Positions 1-9,196 are shown, counted from the stretch's first letter. The stretch: DNA of 47,208 nucleotides from Campylobacterales bacterium (GCA_027084135.1 JALWLO010000075.1:1-47208); one strand, 5' to 3'. Notes: generated by a model from the letters alone, not told the origin. Numbers and translations are program-made.

Positions 1-708
1 CTATATTGTATGTTTTCTCAAAGCTCTCTCCAAATCTTCCGGCGTGTCGATACCAAAACTCTCGCTCTCTACCTCTAGCATCGCTATCTTTTTACCGTTT
101 TCGAGTGCTCGTAACTGCTCCAGCTTCTCTACCCTTTCAAGTTTTGAGGCAGGAAGAGAGCAAAATGCTTTGAGATCTTTCCGTCTAAAACCGTACAAGC
201 CAAGATGTCCGTAAAAATCACTACACTCACCCCGAGGATAGGGGATGAGGCTTCTTGAAAAGTAGAGCGCATAGCCGTTACTATCGACCACCACTTTCAC
301 ATGGTTTGGATCTTCTGCACTTTTTAAAGATATCCTCTTATAACATGACGTCATAAACGCCTCTCTATCCTCCTCCACCTTTTTGCGCAGTGATTTTACA
401 ACCTCCTCTTCGATAAAGGGCTCATCGGCTTGGAGATTGATGATGATCTCATCATCACCGAGTCCCAAGATTGACGCCGCCTCATCTATCCTATCGGTTC
501 CGCTTTGATGTTTATCGCTTGTCAAAACCGCCTTTATGCCGAAACTTTCGGCGATATCGACCACTTCGCTACTATCGGTCGCGATCGCAACGCTATCGAC
601 CCCCTCTACCCTCTTCGCGGTAGCGATCACCATCGGCAGACCGAAAATATCAGCCAAAATCTTTTTGGGAAATCTACTCGACTCCATCCTTGCAGGAATG
701 ATTATCAT
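1..708 (-). CDS. kdsB: 3-deoxy-manno-octulosonate cytidylyltransferase (CMP-Kdo synthetase)
   Basis: Activates Kdo with CTP to give CMP-Kdo for lipid A-core (lipooligosaccharide) assembly in the cytosol. The 235-aa protein has the family N-terminus IIIPARMESSRFPKKILADI (nucleotide-binding loop), then ATDSSEV and the metal-site stretch INLQADEPFIEEE, and near the C-terminus ESFGIDTPEDLERA. Length is normal for KdsB. The stop codon lies exactly at window base 1, so the gene is complete. The ATG is preceded on the minus strand by AAAAGG, part of a dyad shared with the divergent methyltransferase gene. The family assignment is firm. Confidence 0.96.
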   Translation of the reverse strand: MIIIPARMESSRFPKKILADIFGLPMVIATAKRVEGVDSVAIATDSSEVVDIAESFGIKAVLTSDKHQSGTDRIDEAASILGLGDDEIIINLQADEPFIEEEVVKSLRKKVEEDREAFMTSCYKRISLKSAEDPNHVKVVVDSNGYALYFSRSLIPYPRGECSDFYGHLGLYGFRRKDLKAFCSLPASKLERVEKLEQLRALENGKKIAMLEVESESFGIDTPEDLERALRKHTI

Positions 709-714
709 ATAAAA

Positions 715-752
715 CCTTTTGTGCTAAAATCGATTAATTTTAACACAAAAGG
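715..752. promoter_or_regulatory. 16-bp dyad between kdsB and the TrmN6-like gene
   Basis: The arms are CCTTTTGTGCTAAAAT and ATTTTAACACAAAAGG, with one mismatch, separated by CGATTA. Each arm ends in the Shine-Dalgarno-like AAAAGG of one divergent gene and contains a -10-like TAAAAT. This suggests face-to-face overlapping promoters or an operator covering both. The structure is seen directly; its function is inferred. Confidence 0.6.
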
Positions 753-758
753 CATATA

Positions 759-1451
759 TTGTTTTTGTATCAGGATAAGGACGGCTTTCTATTTAACTCC
801 GATGCCCATTTTCTATATGAATTTATCTCCAAATTCAACCCAAGAGGAGAAGTGCTGGATGTGGGTTGCGGTTGCGGGATCGTAGGGCTTTTAGTTGCAA
901 GAGACTTTCAGATCCGCTTAACAAGCCTCGATATCCAAAAAAGTAACTGTGATCTAACCGCCGTAAACGCAAAAGTCAATCATATTGATGCCGCTGTCGT
1001 ACATACGGACTATTTAGCCTTTAGTACTAAGAAAAAGTTTGATCTCATCATCTCCAACCCCCCCTACTATCACGACGGTGTAAGCAAAAGCCAAAACCCC
1101 AAAATCCACCAAAGCAGATACAACACCCATCTACCCCTTGAGCCATTTATCAAAAAATCAAACTCACTTATCAAACCCAAAGGCTCTCTCATCTTCTGCT
1201 ACGATGCCAAGCAGATACAGTTATTGCTAAAGTTGCTTGAAGAGTATAAATTTAGGGTAAATGACATACGGTTTCTACACCCAAAACTAGATAAGCCCTC
1301 CTCTTTAGTTTTTATCCATGCAAAAAAGAGTTCAAAATCCCTCACAACCATCCATCCACCCTTGATACACTTTGTGGGGAATGAGATGAGTCAAGAGGCA
1401 AAAGCTATTTACCGTAAAACAAGGACATATAGTATAAAATGCACACTATGA
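759..1451 (+). CDS. Class I SAM-dependent methyltransferase, TrmN6/YfiC-like
   Basis: Probably an N6-adenine methyltransferase of the YfiC/TrmN6 type (m6A37 of tRNA-Val in E. coli). The protein is 230 aa. It opens with LYQDKDGFLFNSDAHFL, followed by SAM motif I LDVGCGCGIVGLL, an acidic end of beta-2 (SLDIQ) and the amino-methyltransferase motif NPPYY. TTG at 759 is used as start because AAAAGG sits just upstream and the family N-terminus begins here. It heads a plus-strand run with the YkgJ protein, the TPR lipoprotein and trpC. The exact tRNA target is inferred from family only. Confidence 0.85.
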   Translation: MFLYQDKDGFLFNSDAHFLYEFISKFNPRGEVLDVGCGCGIVGLLVARDFQIRLTSLDIQKSNCDLTAVNAKVNHIDAAVVHTDYLAFSTKKKFDLIISNPPYYHDGVSKSQNPKIHQSRYNTHLPLEPFIKKSNSLIKPKGSLIFCYDAKQIQLLLKLLEEYKFRVNDIRFLHPKLDKPSSLVFIHAKKSSKSLTTIHPPLIHFVGNEMSQEAKAIYRKTRTYSIKCTL

Positions 1452-1819
1452 TAAAAGTTGAGGGCTACGATTTTGGATTTGATGAGAGCGCCTGCTTTAG
1501 CTGTGAGGGGAATTGCTGTAGGGGTGAGAGCGGATATATCTGGGTAACACCCTATGAGATATCCCAAATAGCCCGTTTTTTGCACATAGATGAGGATGAT
1601 TTTAGGGCTGAGCATCTCAGAAAGGTGAGATATCGCTACTCTCTTAAAGAGGTAGAGACGGAGGGAGAGTATATTTGCCGATATTTTGATACGATTAGCA
1701 AAAGGTGCACCATCTATGAAGTTAGACCGAGCCAGTGTCGAACTTTCCCCTTTTGGGACTACTTTAAAGAGCATATAGAGGAGGTAGAGAAAGAGTGTCC
1801 AGGTATTATTCGCTATTAG
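1439..1819 (+). CDS. YkgJ family cysteine-cluster protein
   Basis: 126-aa protein of the YkgJ family (putative zinc- or iron-chelating domain, function unknown). The family cysteine pattern is visible: CFSCEGNCCRG near residues 20-30, then ICRYFD, RCTIYEVRPSQCRTFPFW and a late ECPGI cysteine. The start is ambiguous. ATG 1439 lies 13 nt after AAGGA and overlaps the methyltransferase by 13 bp, whereas ATG 1448 would make a tight ATGA overlap with its stop but has no nearby ribosome site. The 3' end overlaps the next gene by 25 bp, so translational coupling is likely. Confidence 0.85.
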   Translation: MHTMIKVEGYDFGFDESACFSCEGNCCRGESGYIWVTPYEISQIARFLHIDEDDFRAEHLRKVRYRYSLKEVETEGEYICRYFDTISKRCTIYEVRPSQCRTFPFWDYFKEHIEEVEKECPGIIRY

Positions 1820-3066
1820 TTATCACATTTTTGCTGGTTGGATGCTCCTATAAAGCAAAATCGGCGCCGCTTCAAAATAGTATAGCCGCAAACAGCATCA
1901 ATAGCCGCTTCGATAAAAAAGATTTCTATATGATAGTTGCTTTAGATAGCGAGTATAGGGGGGATTATCAAAATGCGGCAAATTATTATCGAAAGTTGTA
2001 TGAAACAGGCGGCGATCTAAAGTTTGCACTCGAGGCGGTGAGATCCTATGTCCTCTCAAAAAACTTCAAAGCGTTAAAACCCTTTATCTCTCAACTTTTA
2101 AAAAAGTATCCCGAAAATATTGAATTGATGCGTTATCAAGCCGCTATCTATATCGATGAGCATCGATACAAAGAGGCGAAAAAGATATTGAAAAAGCTTG
2201 TAAAAGTGAGTACTAACCCAAAAGATCGTGAACTTTTAGCTTCAGTCAATCTCGCACTCAAAAATCCCAAAGATGCCCTAAAGTTTTATCAAAATGAGTA
2301 TAAAAAAAGACTCTCCAAAGAGAGTCTCATCAAACTCTTTGATATTTTATACTATCAACTCGGCAAAAAAGAGGAGGCGATAAAAACGCTTAAAAGCCAT
2401 ATAGATTTTCAAGGGTGTGACGAAGTGCTCTGCTCAAAACTGATACTGGCATACAGAGATCAAGGAGATGTGGACTCCATCATCACCATCACGAAAAAGC
2501 TCTACAATAAAACCCATAAAGAGAGCTACGCCAAGATGCTTTTAGATCTTTATCGATTTAACGGGGATATCGACGGAGCTATTGGATTTTTAGAACAATC
2601 AAAGTTTGACAACAAAGCGCTTATCGATCTCTATATCACCAAAAAATCGTACAAAAAAGCCCTCGATCTTGCCAAGAGACTCTACCGCGAGAGCGGAGAT
2701 ATCGATATGTTAGCCAAAATCGCCATGATGGAGTATGAGAGCAGTAAAGTCAAAGATAAAAAACTGCTCAACTCCATCTCTAAAAAATTTGAAAAGGTGA
2801 TCAAACATAGCGATAACCCTCTCTATGAAAACTACTACGGATATCTGTTGATCGATCACGATCTCGATATCGACAAGGGGATAGCGTTGGTAAAAAAGGC
2901 ACTCAAACACACTCCAGACTCACCCTTTTACCTCGACTCATTAGCTTGGGGATACTATAAAAAGAGGGAGTGTTCTCTTGCTCTCAAAACGATAGAGAAG
3001 ATCGTGGATCTATTGACGCAAAAAGAGATACAAGAGCACTACGAAAAGATCAAAGCTTGTCAATAA
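1795..3066 (+). CDS. TPR-repeat lipoprotein
   Basis: 423-aa predicted lipoprotein. A short signal segment (YYSLLVITFLLVGC) ends in a lipobox with Cys at about residue 17. The rest is helical with TPR-like repeats (YRGDYQNAANYYRKLY, HRYKEAKKILKKLV, NPKDALKFYQNEYKK and others), so it is probably a periplasm-facing scaffold on a membrane. The GTG at 1795 is chosen because it places the signal peptide at the N-terminus; it overlaps the YkgJ gene. The late residues DSLAWGYYKKRECSLALKTIEK resemble the last TPRs of bacterial tetratricopeptide lipoproteins. The partner is unknown. Confidence 0.83.
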   Translation: MSRYYSLLVITFLLVGCSYKAKSAPLQNSIAANSINSRFDKKDFYMIVALDSEYRGDYQNAANYYRKLYETGGDLKFALEAVRSYVLSKNFKALKPFISQLLKKYPENIELMRYQAAIYIDEHRYKEAKKILKKLVKVSTNPKDRELLASVNLALKNPKDALKFYQNEYKKRLSKESLIKLFDILYYQLGKKEEAIKTLKSHIDFQGCDEVLCSKLILAYRDQGDVDSIITITKKLYNKTHKESYAKMLLDLYRFNGDIDGAIGFLEQSKFDNKALIDLYITKKSYKKALDLAKRLYRESGDIDMLAKIAMMEYESSKVKDKKLLNSISKKFEKVIKHSDNPLYENYYGYLLIDHDLDIDKGIALVKKALKHTPDSPFYLDSLAWGYYKKRECSLALKTIEKIVDLLTQKEIQEHYEKIKACQ

Positions 3067-3078
3067 AAGGAAAAGATC

Positions 3079-3873
3079 GTGATACTTGATAAAATCATCA
3101 AAAAAACCAAAGAGGACTTAAAACGAAAAGAGAAGGAGTTTCCTATCGAGTGGTTGGGAAGAAGCTTAGCATACAACCCCTACCCTCCTAGAGATATCAA
3201 GCCGGCTCTTACCTCAACACCCAATAATCCCTACCGCATCATCGCTGAAGTGAAAAAGGCAAGTCCGAGCAAAGGGGTGATTCGAGAGGATTTCGACCCG
3301 CTCTTTATCGCCCAAGAGTATGCAAATGCGGGAGTTGATGCCATCTCAGTACTAACGGAACCACACTTCTTTCAGGGAGATCTAGAGTATCTAACCGGTA
3401 TCAGACGCTATGTCCCCACACCGCTTCTTAGAAAAGATTTTATCATCAGTGAGTACCAACTGATGGAGGCTTTAGTCTATGGAGCCGATTTTGTGCTGCT
3501 TATCGCGAAGGCTCTAAGTAGAAAAGAGCTTAAAGACCTCCTTAACTACACACGACATCTCGGTATGGAGGCGCTTGTAGAGATACATGATAAAGAGGAT
3601 CTCAAAAAAGCGATCTTTGCCGGGGCGGATATCATCGGTATCAACCACAGAAACCTTGAAACTTTTGAGATGGATATGCAACTTTGCCACAAACTCATTC
3701 CGCTCATCCCAAACGGTAAAATCATCGTCGCGGAGAGCGGGATAGACAACAAAGAAGTCATCGAAGAGCTTCATAAGGTCGGCGTTGATGCCTTTTTGAT
3801 AGGTGAACACTTTATGAGACAAGAGAATATCTATGAGAGTGTAAAGGTGTTGAAAGATGCACAAGGTAGCTGA
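3079..3873 (+). CDS. trpC: Indole-3-glycerol phosphate synthase
   Basis: Cyclises carboxyphenylamino-deoxyribulose phosphate to indole-3-glycerol phosphate in tryptophan synthesis. The 264-aa TIM barrel shows [15 protein letters not shown] (phosphate and catalytic Lys region), [31 protein letters not shown] (catalytic Lys), [19 protein letters not shown] and FLIGEHFM. Start is GTG after AAAGGAAAAG. It is a stand-alone trpC without TrpF fusion; trpF lies 33 kb away in this window, so the tryptophan genes are dispersed. It overlaps the TRAP small-permease gene by 17 bp, probably cotranscribed without functional relation. Confidence 0.97.
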   Translation: MILDKIIKKTKEDLKRKEKEFPIEWLGRSLAYNPYPPRDIKPALTSTPNNPYRIIAEVKKASPSKGVIREDFDPLFIAQEYANAGVDAISVLTEPHFFQGDLEYLTGIRRYVPTPLLRKDFIISEYQLMEALVYGADFVLLIAKALSRKELKDLLNYTRHLGMEALVEIHDKEDLKKAIFAGADIIGINHRNLETFEMDMQLCHKLIPLIPNGKIIVAESGIDNKEVIEELHKVGVDAFLIGEHFMRQENIYESVKVLKDAQGS

Positions 3874-4357
3874 TACGCTCGATAAAATCGTATCGTCTTT
3901 TGCAAAGTTAGCCGGACTACTCGTCGTAGTACTAAGCTTCTTGATGCTTTATGAGACGATCAATAGATATATCTTCAACGCTCCATCGGTCACGATTGAG
4001 GAGATAGAGTGGCACCTCTATGACATCATCTTTTTGCTAGGGCTCTCTTATACGATGAAGCTCGACAAGCATGTCAAAGTCGATATCTTCTATAACCGTT
4101 TTTCCACTAAAGCAAAAGCACTCGTAAATATCTTTGCCTATCTTGTTTTAGTACTACCCTTTTCGTTGATGATCATCTATGCCTCATACACTTTTGTCGA
4201 GATGAGTTATCTTCAAAATGAGATCTCTCCGGATCCCGGCGGTTTGACCCACAGATGGTTGATAAAGGGGATGATCATAGTCGGCTTTATCCTGCTTGTG
4301 ATGGAAGCTATCGTGAAGCTCTATGAAGCGTTCAAAGCATATAGGAGCGCAAGATGA
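3857..4357 (+). CDS. dctQ: TRAP transporter small permease subunit, DctQ family
   Basis: 166-aa inner-membrane protein with four hydrophobic segments and the DctQ signature region ([20 protein letters not shown], then [20 protein letters not shown]). It should pair with the DctM subunit to import an organic acid (C4-dicarboxylate or related) using a sodium or proton gradient. It overlaps trpC by 17 bp and dctM by 4 bp (ATGA). No DctP-type periplasmic binding protein is encoded nearby, so the substrate cannot be assigned. The gene contains two copies of the TAGTACTA palindrome. Confidence 0.9.
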   Translation: MHKVADTLDKIVSSFAKLAGLLVVVLSFLMLYETINRYIFNAPSVTIEEIEWHLYDIIFLLGLSYTMKLDKHVKVDIFYNRFSTKAKALVNIFAYLVLVLPFSLMIIYASYTFVEMSYLQNEISPDPGGLTHRWLIKGMIIVGFILLVMEAIVKLYEAFKAYRSAR

Positions 4358-5612
4358 CCGCACTCTTTTTATTTGGATTGGCGCTTCTCTTTTTACTCAT
4401 CGGAGTACCGGTCGCTTTTGCATTCGGCGGAGCGGCTATGATCGTCGCCTATCTGACTCCCGATATCGGCATCAGCATCTTTAATCTGCTTCCATTTAGA
4501 ATATACGGCATCATGCAAAACTTCAACCTCATTGCCGTTCCGTTGTTTATATTTATGGGGTTAGTACTAGAGAGAAGCCAGATAGCAAAAGATATGCTCG
4601 TAAATGTTGGAAAACTCTTTGGTAGTGTCAGAGGCGGACTTGCCGTTAGTACTATTTTAGTCGGCTCAGTACTGGCGGCTAGTACCGGTATCGTTGGGGC
4701 GAGTGTGGTAATGATGAGTATCATCTCACTTCCGGTTATGCTGGAGCACGGCTACTCCAAATCTCTCTCAGCGGGTACGATCACAACTGCGGGAACATTG
4801 GGGCAGATCATACCCCCATCCATCGTACTCATCATCCTTGGAGATGTGATGAGCGTCGATGTCGGTTCACTCTTTAGAGCGGCTGTTGGTCCATCACTGG
4901 TACTGGTTGGACTCTATCTCGCCTATATCCTGCTCATCTCCCGTTTGAAGCCAGATGTCGCTCCCGCCATACCAACAAACGGAGAGCAAAGAAGTAAAAT
5001 AGTAAAAAAAGCTATCTTCTCCATCATCCCCCCTGCCCTTTTGATCATTTTAGTACTAGGAAGTATATTTATGGGAGTTGCCACACCAACCGAGTCGGCG
5101 GCATTTGGAGCGGTAGGGGCGATAGTTTTAACTCTGCTTCAAAGAAGTTTTAGTTTTGAAACTCTAAATTATGCGATGATGGAGACGGTTAAACTAACTT
5201 CCATGATCTTTATGATACTCATCGGCGCTACGGCTTTTTCACTTGTATTTAACGAATCGGGCGGAGGTGAGTTAGTACTAAACTTTTTCCAAGATAGTGT
5301 TTCAAGCAAATGGGGCTTTATAGCGATCGCCATGATCGTTATCTTTTTGCTTGGATTTATCGTTGACTTTTTGGAGATCACCTTTATCGTTATACCGATA
5401 TTTCTGCCAATCATCCACCACTTCCATATCGATCCGCTCTGGTTTGCCCTGTTGGTGGCTATCAATCTCCAAGCATCCTTTTTGACTCCACCGTTTGGCT
5501 TTGCCCTCTTTTATCTAAAAGGAGCGGCGGGGGATATGGTTAGTACTAAAGATATCTATAAAGGGGTTATCCCTTTTATCCTCTTGCAGTTGCTAGCACT
5601 TCTCTTAGTACT
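3927..5612. repeat. Dense cluster of TAGTACTA palindromes in dctQM
   Basis: Exact octamers begin near 3927, 4149, 4562, 4647, 5051, 5273 and 5541, with a near copy TTAGTACTC at 5605. Random expectation for this length is about 0.05. Reading frames give VVL, LVL or VST(I/K) only. Family-wide tally and interpretation are in the findings. Confidence 0.9.
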
Positions 5613-5643
5613 CATGTTTCCATCTATTATCAACATATTTTAA
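4354..5643 (+). CDS. dctM: TRAP transporter large permease subunit, DctM family
   Basis: 429-aa polytopic protein, family length for DctM. The N-terminal FGLALLFLLIGVPVAFAFGG, the central GTLGQIIPPSIVLIILGDVM and the late INLQASFLTPPFGFALFYLK are characteristic. It is the ion-coupled transport subunit for the TRAP system with the overlapping dctQ. No binding protein is found in the window. It carries five exact copies of TAGTACTA plus a variant and a looser AGTACT site, the densest in the window, mostly in hydrophobic LVL stretches. A hairpin at its stop separates it from convergent ddl. Confidence 0.94.
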   Translation: MTALFLFGLALLFLLIGVPVAFAFGGAAMIVAYLTPDIGISIFNLLPFRIYGIMQNFNLIAVPLFIFMGLVLERSQIAKDMLVNVGKLFGSVRGGLAVSTILVGSVLAASTGIVGASVVMMSIISLPVMLEHGYSKSLSAGTITTAGTLGQIIPPSIVLIILGDVMSVDVGSLFRAAVGPSLVLVGLYLAYILLISRLKPDVAPAIPTNGEQRSKIVKKAIFSIIPPALLIILVLGSIFMGVATPTESAAFGAVGAIVLTLLQRSFSFETLNYAMMETVKLTSMIFMILIGATAFSLVFNESGGGELVLNFFQDSVSSKWGFIAIAMIVIFLLGFIVDFLEITFIVIPIFLPIIHHFHIDPLWFALLVAINLQASFLTPPFGFALFYLKGAAGDMVSTKDIYKGVIPFILLQLLALLLVLMFPSIINIF

Positions 5644-5662
5644 AGGGATTTCACTTCCCTTT
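5642..5662. terminator. Bidirectional terminator between dctM and ddl
   Basis: Stem AAAGGGA / TCCCTTT with a 7-nt loop, followed by TTGCTTTTT on the plus strand. It spans the dctM stop and the last codons of ddl, as expected between convergent genes separated by 7 bp. The minus-strand T-run is poor, so termination is best supported for dctM. Confidence 0.55.
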
Positions 5663-6685
5663 TGCTTTTTGGATGCTATTGATATAGCGATACTCAATTG
5701 GGATCGGCTTCTCTTTTGGAAGTGATTTGGAAAGATTTTGTATCACACCTTCAAAATCTTCAAAGAGATAGTTTGCCATGCTACCTGGTATCGGATTGAT
5801 CTCATTGAGTTTAATCTCATTGTCGACTACAAAGAAGTCACATCGTATTAACGCCCCCTCAAAGAGCGTTCCGTAGATCTTTTTAAACTCTTTTTTGAGA
5901 TTCTCCTCTAAAAAGGGGTCAATTTGGGCTTTTTGTACTCTGGAGTCTCTGGAGAAGTCTAAATACTTCTTATCAAAGTCTAAAAAATCTCCCTTTTGAG
6001 GCTCTTCGACGATGGAAAAGATAAACTCTCCATCCACTTTACAACCCGCTAAGTTGTACTCCTTCACCCCTTCGATAAAGGGTTCAACCAAAACCTCATC
6101 ATCAAACTCATACGCCACATCCAGCGCATACTCCAACTCGCTCTCGTCTCTGACGATACTCACACCGATCGAACTTCCCAGTCGAAGGGGTTTGATGATG
6201 ACGGGGTATGGCGTAGTGATCTTATAGGCTCCCTTTTGTAACACCTCATAATCAACCGTATCAATCCCGATCGATGAGGCATAGAGTTTGGTATAGAGTT
6301 TGTTAAAGCTAAGTACACTCGCATCGACTCTAGGACCGATATAGTCGATACCGAAAAAACTCAAAACTGCGGCAAGCTTTCCATCCTCTCCGTCAGCACC
6401 GTGTACCAGATTGATCAATGTATCAAACTCCACTCTCTTCTCTCCGACAAGTCCTTTTTGAAAAAATCCACCCCGCTTAAGTGTCAATTTAGGAGACTTT
6501 TTATACTCTCCGCTAGAGAAGAGTTTCGATTTGATATCTTTTGAATTGATTAGATAAAAATCTCTATCTTTATCACAGAAGATATAGACTATCTCACTTT
6601 TGAGCACCTTTTTCAAAGATATGGCACTCACTATACTTATCTCATGTTCATAACTCACGCCGCCAAACAGTATCGCAAACTTCAT
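5651..6685 (-). CDS. ddl: D-alanine--D-alanine ligase
   Basis: ATP-grasp ligase making the D-Ala-D-Ala dipeptide for peptidoglycan. The 344-aa protein has FGGVSYEHEISIVSA at the N-terminus, LVHGADGEDGKLAAVLSFFG, the ATP-grasp loop IIKPLRLGSSIGVS and metal/substrate-binding EINPIPGSMANYLFED. It sits 14 bp downstream of ruvA, so fapA-ruvA-ddl is probably one transcript, and converges with dctM. Length is typical of Campylobacterota Ddl. Confidence 0.97.
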   Translation of the reverse strand: MKFAILFGGVSYEHEISIVSAISLKKVLKSEIVYIFCDKDRDFYLINSKDIKSKLFSSGEYKKSPKLTLKRGGFFQKGLVGEKRVEFDTLINLVHGADGEDGKLAAVLSFFGIDYIGPRVDASVLSFNKLYTKLYASSIGIDTVDYEVLQKGAYKITTPYPVIIKPLRLGSSIGVSIVRDESELEYALDVAYEFDDEVLVEPFIEGVKEYNLAGCKVDGEFIFSIVEEPQKGDFLDFDKKYLDFSRDSRVQKAQIDPFLEENLKKEFKKIYGTLFEGALIRCDFFVVDNEIKLNEINPIPGSMANYLFEDFEGVIQNLSKSLPKEKPIPIEYRYINSIQKAKGK

Positions 6686-6699
6686 CTACTCTCCTCTCT

Positions 6700-7263
6700 T
6701 TACTTAGCCAACTTTTTTAGAGCCTCTTTTACGATGCTCTGGGTATCCGTTGCGGTGATACCTTTTAGTACCTTATTTATCGCCTCTTTTTTAAATCCTA
6801 AACTCTCCAGCGCCATCACCGCTTCACCAATATTTGCACTCTTATCGACTTCACTCTCCAGTCCCTCCAAACGAAAATCTCCAAGCTCCACAAGTATCCT
6901 CTTTGCGCTCTTTGGTCCAATACCCGGAACCATCTTAATAGATGCAACATCTTGGTTTAAAACCGCTTGAGAGAAGCTCTCAGGAGTAAATGTTGAGCAT
7001 ATAGCAAGCGCGGTACTGGGACCCACTCCGTTTATTTTGATCAGTCTATCAAAGAGTCTCTTTTCACTCTCATCCACAAAGCCAAAAAGCGTATGCGCAT
7101 CCTCTCTGATAATCAGTGTCGTATGTAAAGATATCGTTTTTGAATCGATTTGAGAAGAGCTGTTTATAGAGGTTTTTATCTCATAAGTTAGCCCGATAGC
7201 CGTTTTGATATGCAGAAGCGTAGGCTCCTTTTTGATGACTTCACCCTCAACTGCTATGATCAC
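6700..7263 (-). CDS. ruvA: Holliday junction branch migration protein RuvA
   Basis: Binds four-way DNA junctions and recruits the RuvB motor. The ORF track begins upstream at 7320, but family alignment places the start at the GTG giving (M)IIAVEGEVI, so I set 7263 (187 aa). Visible: the OB-fold N-domain, helix-hairpin-helix motifs RLIKINGVGPSTALAI and IKMVPGIGPKSAKRILVEL, and a C-terminal UBA-like RuvB-binding domain (EAVMALESLGFKKEAINKVL). The start overlaps the end of fapA by 17 bp, so translation is likely coupled. Confidence 0.95.
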   Translation of the reverse strand: MIIAVEGEVIKKEPTLLHIKTAIGLTYEIKTSINSSSQIDSKTISLHTTLIIREDAHTLFGFVDESEKRLFDRLIKINGVGPSTALAICSTFTPESFSQAVLNQDVASIKMVPGIGPKSAKRILVELGDFRLEGLESEVDKSANIGEAVMALESLGFKKEAINKVLKGITATDTQSIVKEALKKLAK

Positions 7264-9160
7264 CCTTAGTATTTTCCTCTCTTTTAATATGAAAGTTACC
7301 CTCTTCCTCACCCTCTTCAAGCGTCAATACCTCAACAAACTCCTCCTCTTTCGGCAAGAAGGAAACTTCTACCGGAGGCTCTACCAATTTAAATATCACC
7401 TCATTAAACTCTTTCCAAGGTGAGTGGTTGATAACTTTCGCTTCAAAAGCCGATGCACTAATCTCTTTTAACTCTTCATGCAACTGCTCATTATGTATCT
7501 TAGCATCTTTTAACTCTTTAACTAATGAATTGAACTCTTTTATCCTCTCTTGGTGAGTTCTCAATTTCAGTATCATCGATGCGGGAGGGGTTTTGTCAAA
7601 CTTTTTCATCTCCTGGATGCTCTTTTTGATCTCATCGATACTCTCTTGTTCAGACTCTATCCTCTTTTTTAATCCTCTTAACTCTCTTGGCAAAGATTTG
7701 ATCTTTCGCTCAAGCTCGGCTATCTCATCCTGCAATGCTTTTAACTTCTCCTCATACCCTCTTTGCGCTTTTGGATCGACGATAAACTTGTTGCCGTTCC
7801 CCTCGATCTTATCAAATTCGATCAGATGCGATGCGATGACGGTAGCGTTTGATAGAACCTCTTTGATATAGACCTCTTTTGCTCGTATCTCTCCACCGGA
7901 GAGCTTACCGACTCTCACGATATCACCCTCGATTACACCACCCTCTAAGATCTCAACCTCCACCTCATCTCCCTCTACAAATCCTTTATGAAGATGGATT
8001 TTGACATTTTTACCATAAATCGTGGCACTTTTATGTGTCTGCCCTTTTATCTCAATCTCAACCGCTTTGATCTTTGCATTGTTTGCGACATGCCCGGCAA
8101 CACAGATCTCATGGGTATCGATCTCAACACCGGGACCAACCGCATCAACTCCACTATTTCCCTCCGTAACAACCACGCTGATGTTTGAATCATCTCCGAC
8201 ATGGATTCCGCCACTATTTTTTTTGCTTATCGAGTCAACGACAAACTCCTCTTTTATCTCATATCTATCACCCTCTTGTTTGATATACCCATCTTTATTA
8301 GCGATATAGAGAACCCTATCATCATCCTCTTTGATGATAAAGTCATCACTCACTTTGATCTCCACCTCACTCTCTTTGGAGAGCTCTATACTCTTTACCT
8401 CTATGATCTCACCTTTGCAGTTTCTCCCGTTTCTCCCCTCTTTTGATTTTAGATACTCTAGTACTATATCTCCCCTTTTCACGGCATAGATATCATACTG
8501 CTCATCTTTGTTTTCACCCTTTTTGTAGTGCATAATCCATTTATTATTGATGGGGTAAACAGGAGGAATAGCGTTACACACATCCAAGACAACATCTTTA
8601 CTCAAACCGCCGTTTACCCTTATTGCTGAGATGACTCTTTTTATACCGGCTCTTAACTTTTCATCCCAGATACCTATCAAGATCCCGTTTTTTGCCAATC
8701 TCTTATCGATCTCTTGCCTCATCCTAGCGTCAAACGATTCATCATATTTCACGCTCTCTTTCGCTCTAATCTTTACTCTTACAGTCGTAAAGTCACTGTT
8801 ACTTCCTACGGCAAGACTTAACGGGAAACTCTGTGTACCCTCTTTTTGAAAGACTTCCACTTTATACTCTTGAAATATTTTAAAAGAGGGGTTTAGGAGA
8901 TTCTCTTGGGATAAGACTTCATCTTTGTTCAACTCATTTAACGCTTTAGGTGTATCTGTATCACCCATCTGATAAAAAGTGTTATATGATACGATCTTAA
9001 AATCCAACGCTTCTAAAGTGATAGCCTCTTTTTGAGAAATCTTCTCAAGACTCTTTTTGATATCTTGAGTCTTGATCAAAATCTCTCTAAAACTCTCTAC
9101 CTCTTTGTGCGTATGCTCTTCAATCTGGTTTTTTTTATCAAAAATCTTCAAAAACCCCAT
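7247..9160 (-). CDS. fapA: FapA-family (DUF342) flagellar assembly/polarity protein
   Basis: 637-aa cytoplasmic protein of the DUF342/FapA family. The middle third is a beta-helix-like stretch of polymerisation-type repeats (GVDAVGPGVEIDTHEICVAG, VEGDEVEVEILEGGVIEGD). The C-terminal third is a long coiled coil (about residues 470-590). In Vibrio, FapA homologues influence polar placement of FlhF and flagellation; the role here is inferred. ATG 9160 has GAGGGAAAAA upstream. A sigma28-like promoter lies about 40 nt upstream, consistent with a flagellar link. First gene of the fapA-ruvA-ddl run. Confidence 0.87.
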   Translation of the reverse strand: MGFLKIFDKKNQIEEHTHKEVESFREILIKTQDIKKSLEKISQKEAITLEALDFKIVSYNTFYQMGDTDTPKALNELNKDEVLSQENLLNPSFKIFQEYKVEVFQKEGTQSFPLSLAVGSNSDFTTVRVKIRAKESVKYDESFDARMRQEIDKRLAKNGILIGIWDEKLRAGIKRVISAIRVNGGLSKDVVLDVCNAIPPVYPINNKWIMHYKKGENKDEQYDIYAVKRGDIVLEYLKSKEGRNGRNCKGEIIEVKSIELSKESEVEIKVSDDFIIKEDDDRVLYIANKDGYIKQEGDRYEIKEEFVVDSISKKNSGGIHVGDDSNISVVVTEGNSGVDAVGPGVEIDTHEICVAGHVANNAKIKAVEIEIKGQTHKSATIYGKNVKIHLHKGFVEGDEVEVEILEGGVIEGDIVRVGKLSGGEIRAKEVYIKEVLSNATVIASHLIEFDKIEGNGNKFIVDPKAQRGYEEKLKALQDEIAELERKIKSLPRELRGLKKRIESEQESIDEIKKSIQEMKKFDKTPPASMILKLRTHQERIKEFNSLVKELKDAKIHNEQLHEELKEISASAFEAKVINHSPWKEFNEVIFKLVEPPVEVSFLPKEEEFVEVLTLEEGEEEGNFHIKREENTKGDHSS

Positions 9161-9196
9161 TTTTCCCTCACCATTTTGTCCTCTACTTAATGAAAT

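Noticed and set aside
505-885. Plus-strand 126-aa ORF across kdsB and the methyltransferase
   Set aside because: Antisense to kdsB, then out of frame with the clear methyltransferase; a shadow ORF.
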